Positions 44,876-55,122 of a stretch of 64,000 bases of DNA are shown one piece after another. Location of the stretch: NCBI RefSeq assembly GCF_003286085.1, contig NW_020825321.1:2976001-3040000 (forward strand), written 5' to 3'. The first letter of the stretch is position 1. Each line of letters opens with the position of its first letter. This DNA is from Drosophila persimilis (Eukaryota > Arthropoda > Insecta > Diptera > Drosophilidae). Position numbers and translations under genes: made by a program. The notes under the pieces are model-generated. The model worked only from the letters and a program-made list of their open reading frames with translations, ran no database searches and was not told the origin of the DNA.

Positions 44876-45780
44876 ATGGCAATCGTTTGTAGTGCAAAGA
44901 AATGTGAATTGGGTGGTGTAATCATTGGTGATTCATTCCTTAGCTGCTAGCTGTGCGACAATTTTGCCCACATAAAATGTGCTGGTGGCGGAAATTATAG
45001 CCGGCTAAACGATCTGATCTCGAAACGCATGGGCCTGTCTTGGTCATGTCTGGTTTGTCGGGAGATTGAGGCCGAAATGCGCACATTTATGAGAGAGACT
45101 CGAAGTGGATTTCTGGATGCCCGGAAACAATTTGTGGCTTTCAACGAGAAATTTCTTGCCCTTGAATCTCAGTCTCTTGGGCTCAAACTCTTGAGCGAAT
45201 CGCCTAGACGGAAAATTCCGCCTACCAATCTCTTGCAACCTAATCCGATTGGTACGCCTGCCTTCCACCTTCATCCATCGGAATCATTTGTTACTCCGTG
45301 TGGTCATGCCTCGCCGTTATCTGTAAATCCTCCAACGGTGGCTCCGGTGTTCTTTACACCGAGCAATGTGCTTCCTTCGAGCATCCAAGTTCCCAACAGC
45401 ATCAATCCCATCCCTGCAGTTTCTGCTGCCGTCACTTCTGACGTGGTGAGTGCTCCTAGTCCGGGTGTGTTGTTTGCTGGTGATGTCTTGCCAATTCCTG
45501 CTCCAGCCGCTGCTGCCAATTCTTGTGCCCCAGGACCCAGGACCCCAGGAGGAGATCTCTTTTAGGAGTGGCTCCACCATCTCGATCTCGCTCGGGACTT
45601 CAACTTAGAGCAGTGGTCCCTCGGAAAGCAATATTTGTTTCTCGTCTTATTCCTGAGGCTACAACGGAGGACGTTAAACAACATCTTTCTTCTAAACTTA
45701 ACACTTCGCCTGATGATATAGTTGTGACTAAATTTACATTTAAACATAACATACTTTAAAATTTTTCTCCCTGATTCTTT
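44876..45780 (+). pseudogene. CR1-d ORF1 (PHD finger, RRM-like)
   Basis: From ATG at 44876: VCSAKKC, then LSC-stop-LCDNFAHIKCAGG and SWSCLVCREIEAEM give a C4HC3 PHD pattern, with an in-frame TAG at 44948 between two zinc-binding cysteines. A helix (TFMRETRSGFLDARKQFVAF) and a Pro/Ser-rich linker follow, then in another frame KAIFVSRLIPEATTEDVKQH, the RRM-like part. The stop and the frame change near 45560 show it is inactive. Homologous to CR1-a ORF1. Confidence 0.75.
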
Positions 45781-46750
45781 ACTATCCAATTCTCTAGAAA
45801 TGTCAATATGGCCTGAGCCTACAATTATACATGAGTTCCTTCTTGAAGATTCGAACTCGAGTCCCAGAATTACCGAACCTGCTGCTCCAAAAAACTGATG
45901 TACCATTTTTCTATGTACCATCAGAACGTTCGCAGTTTGTTGGGCAAATTGCGTCAAATTCATACTAATAGTGCGTCTTTTGATTTCGATGCCATCGCGT
46001 TTACCGAAACCTGCCTTAACTCTTCTATCAGTGATCATGAAATTTTCATTGATAGTATAACATAACATACTTTAAAATTCTTCTCCCTGATTCTTTACTA
46101 TCCAATTCTCTAGAAATGTCAATATGGCCTGAGCATACAATTATACATGAGTTCCTTCTTGAAGATTCGAACTCGAGTCCCAGAATTACCGAACCTGCTG
46201 CTCCAAAAAACAGATGTACCATTTTTCTATGTACCATCAGAACGTTCGCAGTTTGTTGGGCAAATTGCGTCAAATTCATACTAATAGTGCGTCTTTTGAT
46301 TTCGAAACGCATGGGCCTGTCTTGGTCATGTCTGGTTTGTCGGGAGATTGAGGCCGAAATGCGCACATTTATGAGACAGACTCGAAGTGGATTTCTGGAT
46401 GCCCGGAAACAATTTGTGGCTTTCAACGAGAAATTTCTTGCCCTTGAATCTCAGTCTCTTGGGCTCAAACTCTTGAGCGAATCGCCTAGACGGAAAATTC
46501 CGCCTACCAATCTCTTGCAAAATTCTTCTCCCTGATTCTTTACTATCCAATTCTCTAGAAATGTCAATATGGCCTGAGCATACAATTATACATGAGTTCC
46601 TTCTTGAAGATTCGAACTCGAGTCCCAGAATTACCGAACCTGCTGCTCCAAAAAACAGATGTACCATTTTTCTATGTACCATCAGAACGTTCGCAGTTTG
46701 TTGGGCAAATCGCGTCAAATTCATACTAATAGTGCGTCTTTTGATTTCGA
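45747..46750 (+). repeat. Triplicated and shuffled block inside CR1-d
   Basis: The ORF1/ORF2 junction segment occurs three times (about 45747-46060, 46062-46303, 46521-46751). A copy of the upstream ORF1 segment 45018-45237 is wedged between the last two (46303-46520). Junctions share a few bases (TCGAA, AA, ATAACA). Copies differ by only a few bases. Confidence 0.85.
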
Positions 46751-47235
46751 TGCCATCGCGTTTACCGAAACCTGCCTTAACTCTTCTATCAGTGGTCATG
46801 AAATTTTCATTGATAGTTACACTATTCATAGAATGGACCGCCCATCTTTTGCAGGTGGGGTTCTGATTGCAGTCAAATCTGTTTTCTCATCTGAGTTATT
46901 CCCATTCAATAACATCCACGGAATTGAATTTCTTGCAGTCAAAGTTCGTGTTGGCTCGGCATTTTTCTATTTAACCTACTCTTACATTCCTCCCAGGTTT
47001 GATGCTGAGCTTTACTTACACCACCTCTCAGCAATTAATACTGTCGTATCTGCAATGATCGAATTATTGTCATGGGGGACTTTAACCTCCCATTTCGTTC
47101 TTGGCTACCTTGCGATGACGCTAACCTGCTGTTTCCCAATTGCCATAATGACTTTATCAATGGGCTAACGGATATTTCCCTTGCCCAAATTAATGCCGTT
47201 AAAAACATTAGGGACAGACTTCTTGACCTCATAGA
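46740..47235 (+). pseudogene. CR1-d ORF2 endonuclease
   Basis: Contains YHQNVRSLLGKSRQIHTNSA, FDAIAFTETCLNSSISGHE (catalytic Glu), MDRPSFAGGVLIAVKS and YSYIPPRFDAELYLHHLS, then a frame change before the GDFNLP-like motif (DFNLPF region near 47078). Later parts are fragmentary up to 47600. Inactive. Confidence 0.75.
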
Positions 47236-47639
47236 GCCTTTATAGCTCTATTTACTCCGCCCTTGATACATTTGTTCCAGATATCACTGTAACTGTATCG
47301 TCGGCCTTAGCTCTATACTCCTCCGCTCGCTCTCTGTTCCTTGCCGTTAATTGTCAGTCTTATAATCACTACTTTTCACAATGTGGTAGTAACTTTCGTA
47401 GTGATCCTAAAAAATTCTATTCGTTCGTTAACTCTAAGCGTAAGTCAAACGCTTTTCCTCCGTCCCTTCATTACCAGAACAAAACAGAAGCTTCTGCTGT
47501 TGGTATTGCAAATTTATTCGCTACCTTTTTCCAAAAACGTACTCGTCTCATATTTACAACGCATCCACTCCGTATACGTACCAGCTCCTTCAAGCTAACA
47601 GTATTTTTCTGCCCATTTTCGAGGAAAGCGTTCTTCTGG

Positions 47640-48900
47640 AAGGTTTGTCATCTATGGACATATCGTTTTCTGCGGGTCCAGAAAAGGTACAAAGTTGCAT
47701 TTTAAAACACTGTGCCCAGTCCCTTTGCAAACCCTTGACCTTTCTCTTCAACCTCTCTTTGGAACAGTCTTGTCTCCCAGTAATTTGGAATGAGTCCTAC
47801 ATAATTCCGCTTCACAAAAAAGGCTCAAGATCAAATATTGAAAACTATTGTGGTATCGCAAAGCTTTCTGCCATCCCGAAGCTTCTTGAGTTCCTGGTCA
47901 CCCGGCAACTGCAACATCTTTGTTGCAGCTTGATATCTCCGTCGCAGCACGGTTCTTTCAGACATCGTTTAACATCGACTAACCTTCTTGAGATTTCTAA
48001 CCTAATCCACCCTGGTTTTCAAAGTGGTTTGCAGACGGATGTAATTTTTACGGACTTCAGCAAGGCATTCGATTTTGTGAACCATGCTCTGCTTATTCAC
48101 AAGCTCTCTTTATTAGGGTTCCCAACGAATCTTCTAGATTGGATTTTGGTGTTAAACTAATCTTCTTTTTCTGAACCTTTCTAAATGCAACATTATGACA
48201 TTTTACCGTCGCGCTCCACATTTTGTCTCATATGTTCTAGGAAATCATGTCCTCGAGCGAATTTCGAGTTCAAATGACTTCGGAGTCCTTTTTGATCATA
48301 AGATGTGTTTTAACAGCCATATATGTAGTTGCAACTGTAAATAAAGCTAAATGTGTTTTAGCGTTCATCAAGCGTTGGTCCAAGGAGTTTGACGACCCGT
48401 ACGTTACGCAACAACTGTACATCTCGTTCGTACGTCCTATATTGGAGTATTGTTCTTGTGTGTGGAGCCCGCAGTATAAAGAGCAGCAGGTTGTTATTGA
48501 ATCCGTGCAAAAGCAATTTTTAATTTTTGCCCTTCGTAACTTAAACTGGGACTCGGGTAGAATCTTGCCACCCTACCGGTCTAGGCTAAATCTTATTGAC
48601 CTGCCGTCGTTGCCCCATCGCAGAATATGCAATGGCGTAATGTTCGTGCACAAGCTCCTTCTCGGGATTGTTGACTCCCAAACTCTCTTGGGTCAGATTG
48701 ACTTGGCTGTCCCATCTAGAGCTACCCGTCATTTTAGGGCTATCCGTTTACCCATATGTAGGTCTAATTATGCCGAACATGAACCTTTTAGGGTTTTATG
48801 CCATAATTATAACTCCCTCTGCCATACCCTATCCCCTGAACTGTCTCTTAAACTGATTACAAGCAATATTTATAATCACTTAAATTTAGCTAACTTTTAA
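47640..48900 (+). pseudogene. CR1-d ORF2 reverse transcriptase pieces
   Basis: The first piece holds FNLSLEQSCLPVIWNESYII, PLHKKGSRSNIENYCGIAKL and VIFTDFSKAFDFVNHALLIH. It stops at WILVLN before the YADD box. A second piece (48340-48900) holds AFIKRWSKEFDDPYVTQQLY, FVRPILEYCSCVWSPQYKEQ and HEPFRVLCHNYNSL. The catalytic palm between them is deleted. Confidence 0.8.
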
Positions 48901-48969
48901 CTTCTCTTTTTCCCGCCTTTTGTCATTAAGTACCATTATTAACAGATAATTTGTTAATTTAATAAATAA

Positions 48970-49086
48970 AAAAAAAAATAAATTATCCATATGTAATTAT
49001 TTATGAGTTTTATTGTTTTTTGATCTAAAATAATGATTAAGTGTAAGTTTCATCAAATTACTCAAAAATAATGATTATCATTGAAG
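48970..49086. repeat. Imperfect inverted repeat, right arm
   Basis: Reverse complement of 41206-41325; the best part is 49031-49086 (CATCAAATTACTCAAAAATA, ATGATTATCATTGAAG). It lies right after the 3' end of CR1-d. Confidence 0.7.
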
Positions 49087-49451
49087 AAAATCGAAAAGAC
49101 AAAAAAAAAAGATCATGCAGAGTTTGTACATTCTAGGGAAGTGATTTTTTTATTAAAAAAAAAATCATAGTTGCTAGTCGTTGTTAAGTATATCACCGAG
49201 GCAAATAAATGAATATAAAAAAACATACATACACGTTTCTGCATGCAAAAACAAGCATTATAAAACATAAAGCTTATTGAGGGATACAGCTACGTAGGCA
49301 ACCGCAAGATAGAAAATATGAATATTTAACTTTAAACCAGAAAACTCGAAAACAGAACACTGATTTCTATTCATAATTACCCATGACCGAAAGATCTTTT
49401 GTATATAGATAATAGAATGAATGTAAATGAAGTGTGAATATGTTTTTTAAG

Positions 49452-49576
49452 AGCTTAAGCTTATACCCAATTAGTTACTTAATCTGACGGTCAGCGAGTT
49501 TGCGAAATATTTTATTCTTACAAAGCTCACAAAGCTCTTACAAGCTTACAAAGGTCACATAAAATTAAAAGCTTAT
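49452..49576. repeat. Direct repeat, right copy
   Basis: Matches 40991-41090, with a small local expansion of the ACAAAGCTC / TTACAAGC words. It is followed at once by a variant DINE terminus. Confidence 0.7.
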
Positions 49577-49577
49577 C

Positions 49578-49740
49578 GGGGAGGAACGTTGGGAGTCGCA
49601 CTACGGCGACTCTACATTTATACCCAAAACTCAGTCAGGATGTCTCCTAGCCGCCAGAGAGCGCACTACAAAGAGTGCGTAAGAGCGAGACAGAAAATAT
49701 GTAAGAGCGGGGACGGCGCGCCGTCCAGCACCTGCGAAAC
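49578..49740. mobile_element. Variant DINE-1 3' terminus
   Basis: GGGGAGGAACGTTGG, a hairpin GAGTCGC-ACTACG-GCGACTC, then TTATACCC and an AAAGAGTGCGTAAGAG phrase. It is like the ends of the other DINE copies but diverged, with stem changes that keep pairing. The rest of the element is not recognisable. Confidence 0.7.
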
Positions 49741-50857
49741 GCTAACTACCTTCTCTGCTGTACGCCTTACGCCTTGCCCAGATGATATCCACCGCCAACG
49801 ATCCTGCATTCCTCTTGATTCGGTCTGCTTCGATTTTTTGTCCTCCTTTTTACCGTAGCTGCCTACTGCCGCTTCGCTTACTCTCGCGCTGCTATGCTTT
49901 TCGTCTGAATTTTTTCGGAGCAGACTTTCTTAGACATTTTTTCCAGAATGCTCCAAACAATCCCACAACAACTCACTGAACTTTCGCAATATTTGTAAAA
50001 CAACTTTAGTTTGATGTGTTTCCGTTTGCAATCTTTTAAAAAACTGTGGCCTCGGATTTTTTGTAGTTATTCCTTAATCCAGGGCACTGGTTTTTATTAT
50101 ATTTAGTCTTTATTGATGAATATTAGTTAAGATTACAACTTTAATTTAATTAAGTGCAAATAATGTCGTTCGGATCGTTAAAGCTCTCCTCTCATTTTGG
50201 ACGTCGAGGTCGCTTCTAGTCTCCTTCTCTGATCCTTACTATCTTATCACTTCAAACTCCGTAGCTCTCCGTGGTTTCCCACTAAATCCCACTGACATTG
50301 GAACTAAGCTTTAATTAAAGTAATTCCAATCTAATCGAACTAAATAACTTTCTTAAATTAAACTGAACAAAATGTATATTTATTTATTTATTTAAAATTC
50401 GTTAAGCTGGATTAACTAATTTGATTTAAACTCGAGTTTTATTATGTGATATTATACTTAATTGAATTAAACTGAATCAAATTAAACTTGGATCAAATGG
50501 AGTTCGATTAACATGGATTTATTTTTTTTTTAATTGATTAAAACAGTATTATTTTTGATATTATTATCATTACAATTAATGTTACTATTTACTCTATAAT
50601 TATGTTCACCTTTTAACATATACCTTATAGCAAAGACGCCATGTTCTATGGCGGGGTTTTTCATAACGCCCCGTAGAGAGAGGGCGTGGGAGTTTTAGTT
50701 TTTTCGTCTCTCACCGCGGTCGGCTGCCTACCGACTCGTTCGGCTGCTCAGCTTGTCTGAATCCCAAAATGTTCTAACAACAAATACACAGTCTTAAGCC
50801 GTGCACAGCGTAGATCGAGACTTGAGAACCTTCTAGGTCGCAAGACTGCAAAAAATA
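49741..50857. other. Unassigned AT-rich sequence
   Basis: No gene was recognised. 50080-50600 is dominated by repeated AATTAAACTGAAT-like words. Near 50653 GGCGGGGTTTTTCATAACGC with CCCG can fold into a short hairpin. Small open frames lack domains. Confidence 0.45.
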
Positions 50858-51574
50858 AATGAGGGGGAACGTTGTGGGTTGCTGCTGCGACCGCAACTCT
50901 ATATTTATACCCGAAACATACATACATAGTCAGTATGGCTACATTGAGCGACAAAGAGTGCGTGCGGGAGAGACAGAAAACGTGTCTGAAAGTGTCTTCG
51001 GGCGCTGCGTAGCCACTGCAAATTGATTTAATTCTTTTGGCTATAAAAATGATTCGATCTGATCCAGATTCAGCAATCTGGTAGATATGGTCATTCTTTA
51101 TGATTGTACTTTTTTAGTTTTCTTGTGTCTTTAAAATTGTTGATGCCACAGATTTTCGTCCTTTGTGGGGGAGAAGGGGATGGGCGACATTTTGAAATAT
51201 ACATGTAACAGTGAGATCTAACAGGAGTAAGGATACCAAATTTTGTTGCTCTAGTCTTAAAATGTTTTGAGATCTGTGGATGCCACACATTTTTGTCTTT
51301 TGCGAGAGCGGAAGGGGCTGGGGCGAATTTTTAAAATACACTTGAACAGCTTCGATATCACAGTAGTGTGGTTGCTCTAGCTCTTATAGTCTCTGAGATC
51401 TAGGCGCTCAAAAGCCTAGGCAAAGCCGACCATGAAATGTGTGTGTTAGAGAGAGACAGAGCGAGAAAATTAAATTGTTTTCATCATTCTGGCTATAATA
51501 ATAATACGATCTGGTGCAGATTCTGCACCTAGAAGATATTGCCATTCTATCCGATTCTACGTTTTTTGTTTTCA
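50858..51574. mobile_element. DINE-1/mini-me Helentron, truncated
   Basis: Starts AAATGAGGGGGAACGTTGTG with hairpin GGGTTGC...GCAACTC and TTATACCCGAAACATAC. It runs through the internal blocks with TGGCTATAATAATAATACGA and stops at TTTTTTGTTTT, lacking the GTCY run and the opposite terminus. A non-DINE fragment follows. Confidence 0.8.
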
Positions 51575-51914
51575 TCGCTTCTTTCAAAATTTCATATTGA
51601 GCTTTTATGAGTTGCTTATTTACATAGAATGGCACGTGTGCCAGTGCCAATATTTTAGACTTCAGATTATCATTCTCGGATGCCTCTGTCTCTAACTGCT
51701 CCAACTGCTTGATCAGGCGCTAGAGCTACTCATTCAGTTTGGAGACGTCACCTTACATAATCTCCCAGAATCCGCTGTTCGGTTTGCTGGATGAGTTGAG
51801 GCTGCTCCCCAAACTGCAAAAAAAGGTCACTGCTGTATTTATGCACCACTCCGCTGCTCATGTGAAAGTAGCTGGGAGCGATAACTATGTTCACATTGGC
51901 AGCATACAAGAACT
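51575..51914 (-). pseudogene. Broken coding fragment wedged between two DINEs (unidentified)
   Basis: The minus strand reads LYAANVNIVIAPSYFHMSSG and HKYSSDLFLQFGEQPQLIQQ, then, after a frame change and two stops near 51720-51740, LIKQLEQLETEASENDNLKS and LAHVPFYVNKQLIKAQYEIL. The second half is heptad-like (coiled coil). I do not recognise the protein. Codon-like composition and no transposon motif suggest a host-gene or cDNA fragment. It starts exactly where one DINE stops and ends where the next begins. Confidence 0.45.
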
Positions 51915-53023
51915 TTTTATACCCGATACTCAAAATGAGTATTGGGGTATATTAGATTTTTGGTGAAAGTGGATGTGTGTAACGTCCAGAAGGAATCGTT
52001 TCCGACCCCATAAAGTATATATATTCTTGATCAGCATCAATAGCCGAGTCGATTAAGCCCTGTCTGTCTGTCCGTCCGTCCGTCTGTCCGTCTGTCCGTC
52101 CCCTTCAGCGCCTAGTGCTCAAAGACTATAAGAGCTAGAGCAACGATGTTTTTGATCCAGACTTCTGTGATATGTCACTGCTACAAAAATATTTCAAAAC
52201 TTTGCCCCGCCCACTTCCGCCCCCACAAAGGACGAAGATCTGTGGCATCCACAATTTTAAAGATATGAAAAAAACGCAGAATCGTAGAGAACAACCATAT
52301 CTTTTAGACTGCAGAATCTGAATTGGATCGTATTATTATTATAGCCAGCATCAAGAAAACAATTTCATTTTTTCTCGCCCTGTCTCTCTCTAACACACAC
52401 TTAGCATAGGCGGCTTTGCTTAGAGTAAAACATTAGCGCCTAGATCTCAGAGACTATAAAAGCTAGAGCAACCAAATTTGGTATCCACACTCCTAAGATA
52501 TCGGACCAAGACGAGTTTGTTTCAAAATTTCGCCACATCCCCTTCCGCCCCCGCAAAGGACGAAAATCTGGGGATATTCCCAAATCTCAGAGACTATTAA
52601 CGCTAGAGTAACCAAATTTGGTATCCGCACTTCTGTTAGATCTCACTATAAAACGTATATCTTAAAATTTCGCCTCACCCCCTTCCGCCGCCACAAAGGA
52701 CGAAAATCTGTGCCATCCACAATTTTGAAGATACGAGAAAACTAAAAACGCAGAATCATAGATAATGATCATATCTATTAGGTTGCGGAATCTGGATCAG
52801 ATCGGATCATTTATGTAGCCAAAAGCAAGAAATCAATTTGCAGTGGCTACGCAGCGCCCGACGTCACGCTCAGACTGATTTTCTCTCTCTCTCTCGCACG
52901 CACTCTTTGTCGTGTCGTTCAATATTAGCGGCGTCTGCCGGAGGAGAGCCATTCTGACTTAGTATCGGGTATAACTGTAGAGTTGCGGTGCCCGCAGCAA
53001 CTCACATCGTTCCCCCTCGTTTT
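51915..53023. mobile_element. DINE-1/mini-me Helentron, near full length
   Basis: From TTTTATACCCGATACTCAAA to hairpin GAGTTGC...GCAACTC and CGTTCCCCCTCGTTT. It has the CTTGATCAGCATCAATAGCC core, a GTCTGTCCGTCCGTC run near 52075 and all internal blocks. About 1.1 kb, non-coding. Confidence 0.9.
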
Positions 53024-53260
53024 TTATGTACTCTCCTCTCCCAGAGCCAGAACAAGATCAACTTTCGTAACTAAATGTCTCACATGTCGTGGTTTTTATG
53101 TATTCAATGTTAGATTTAAGAGCTTACTGAATATTTGTATCTTTTGTAACTGTATGTTTTTATGTGCGTTTTTAAGGTGTAAGTTCAAATTTTTCTTGAA
53201 TTCGTCTATTCGTCTCTTAATAGTGAAAATTATTGTCATGCATTAATCCGAATTCTCAGC

Positions 53261-54789
53261 TACAGTATGTCTATTAATTGTTTGCAAAATGTAAAAAGGC
53301 ACATAAGTTTGACTTCAACGTGGAAAATATGAGTAAAGGCATAAGTTGGGGGAATTTTTTTTATTAACTGTTATCAAAATGTGTTTAAGCTGTAGGTATG
53401 ACGAAAAAAAAGGTCAAAATTCCAAGACAAACGGTAAAGAAATTTAAAAAAACAAAAAAGCGGCATATATGACTCTGTCTATTAATTCTTTGCAATATGT
53501 AAACACTGATTGAAAGTCGACGAAGGAAAAACAAACGGGACATCAAAATCAAAAAAGACCAGACGCGTGCTTTTCTTAAGTCTTCTTTGCAGTCATTCGT
53601 TTACATATTTTCTTGCATTCAGTTCAGTTTCTTGTGTTATTTGAAGTTTTAGCAATGCCCGGTAAACGAACAGAAGATAATCTGATACAATTGGTATATT
53701 TTAAATATGGCAAAGGAAAGACAGCTAAAGAGTTGGCCAAGATGCTCAATATTAAGTTGAGAACAGTCTATAATATTATTAAACGTGCGGAAAAAGAAAA
53801 TAGGCTGGAAATGCAGACCTCTACCGACTCTGCAGACCAAAAAAGCTTTCTCGGCGGGATTTCTCGAAAATTTTGAAAACCGTGGAAAATAAGCCACAAA
53901 CAAGCCTCAGAGAGTTGGTCAATGATATAAAAATTAATCTAAGCAGACCGTTTGCCCTGAGACTGAGCGAAAAGTTTTAAATGTCCACAGATACTCCTCA
54001 CACGTGGCAAGGAAGAAGCCGTTGCTCTCCACAGCTAATATTGAGAAACACTTAAACTTGGCGATATTTAATGTTGACAAGCCTCTTGAGTACTGGGACG
54101 ACGTGATTTTTTGTGACGAAACCAAGATCATGCTGTATTATAATGATGGGCCTGGAAAAGTTTGGCGTAAGCCGAATACAGCCCTCCAGTCAAAGAACAT
54201 TGTGCCCACTGTGAAATTTGGCAAGCTTTCAGTGATGGTTTGGGGCTGTATTTCTTCCAAAGGTGTTGGAGAGCTGCGCATTTTGAATGACATTATGACA
54301 AAAGAATTTTATTTGGACAATTTAAAAAAAGAATTGACAAAAAGTGCGCAGAATTTTGGCTTCGTTGATCCACAGAACACCAGCAAACTTAAATACAAGC
54401 TGTACCAGGACAATGATCCAAAGCACAAATCATTCCTTTGCCGCACTTGGCTACTTTACAATTGCAACAAAGTGATTGACACGCCCACCCCAGAGTCCGG
54501 ATCTTAATCCTATGGAGAATTTGTGGGCCTTGTTAAAGAAAAGGGTGGCCAAACGACGCCCTACCTCAAAAAGTAATTTGATTCTGTGTATAAACGAGGA
54601 GTGGCTAAAAATACCCGAATATTACGACATAAATGTCGTAATATCATTGATGTCGCGACGTCTCAGAGGAGTATTGGATGCTAATGGAGGGCACACAAAA
54701 TATTAGCCAAATATAGCTGCATCCTTTAAAGATATACATTTTTTAAAACTACTGTTTGCATTTTACAAAGATTTAATAGACACACGATA
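53261..54789 (+). mobile_element. Tc1-like DNA transposon
   Basis: Left end TA-CAGTATGTCTATTAATT and right end (reversed) TA-TCGTGTGTCTATTAAATC form inverted termini over about 30 bp with a few mismatches. The TA dinucleotides at both edges fit the Tc1/mariner target duplication. The element is about 1.53 kb and encodes a broken transposase. A second internal copy of the left terminal motif lies at 53472-53507. Confidence 0.8.
53655..54706 (+). pseudogene. Tc1-like transposase, frameshifted
   Basis: ATG at 53655 starts MPGKRTEDNLIQLVYF, with a helix-turn-helix (KTAKELAKMLNIKLRTVYNI). The catalytic domain follows in a second frame (54004-54507): VIFCDETKIML (first Asp, about 54115), VWGCISSKGVG and YQDNDPKHKS (second Asp, about 54409). 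A third frame has SPDLNPMENLWALLKKR (Glu, about 54515). The spacing fits DD34E of Tc1-like enzymes. Two or more frame changes and a stop near 53874 inactivate it. Functional relatives cut and paste DNA at TA sites. Confidence 0.85.
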
Positions 54790-55122
54790 TTTGCTGTTTT
54801 TGTTTTGTTTTTATGAATTCGATCGGACCGGGAGAGACAGGCAATCTATGTCCAACCTGACAGTTAATAAGTAGTAAGCATACCAATGAGAGCCTACTAA
54901 GCTCTGCACACTCAGCACATCCCGGGGGAACGGCGCATTGGTTGTAGAAATAATACTAGAGCCGTAGTTGGATCTTTCCCGATCGACATTAACGGAATTA
55001 TTTCGGGACGCCCGCAAATCCGCAGTACTTTCAATACATGCAGTCCATTTTGACTTACGTGTATTGCTTGTTTATTTAATGGCTTCAAAATACTAAACAA
55101 AAACATACTACTAAACATTTCT
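54790..55122. other. Unassigned spacer
   Basis: No gene or repeat was recognised. It contains a non-repetitive, moderately GC-rich stretch (54830-55020) between the Tc1-like element and the next DINE. Confidence 0.4.

Larger units (their letters stand above)
44294..48965 (+). mobile_element. CR1-clade LINE, copy d (rearranged)
   Basis: 5' UTR to about 44875, ORF1 (PHD, RRM-like) to about 45780, a duplicated block (45747-46750), endonuclease (46740-47230), an RT start (47640-48160) and the ORF2 C terminus (48340-48900). The 3' end is A/T-rich near 48960. The RT palm is missing between 48160 and 48175. All CR1 parts are in order apart from the duplicated block. Head-to-head with CR1-c. Confidence 0.75.
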
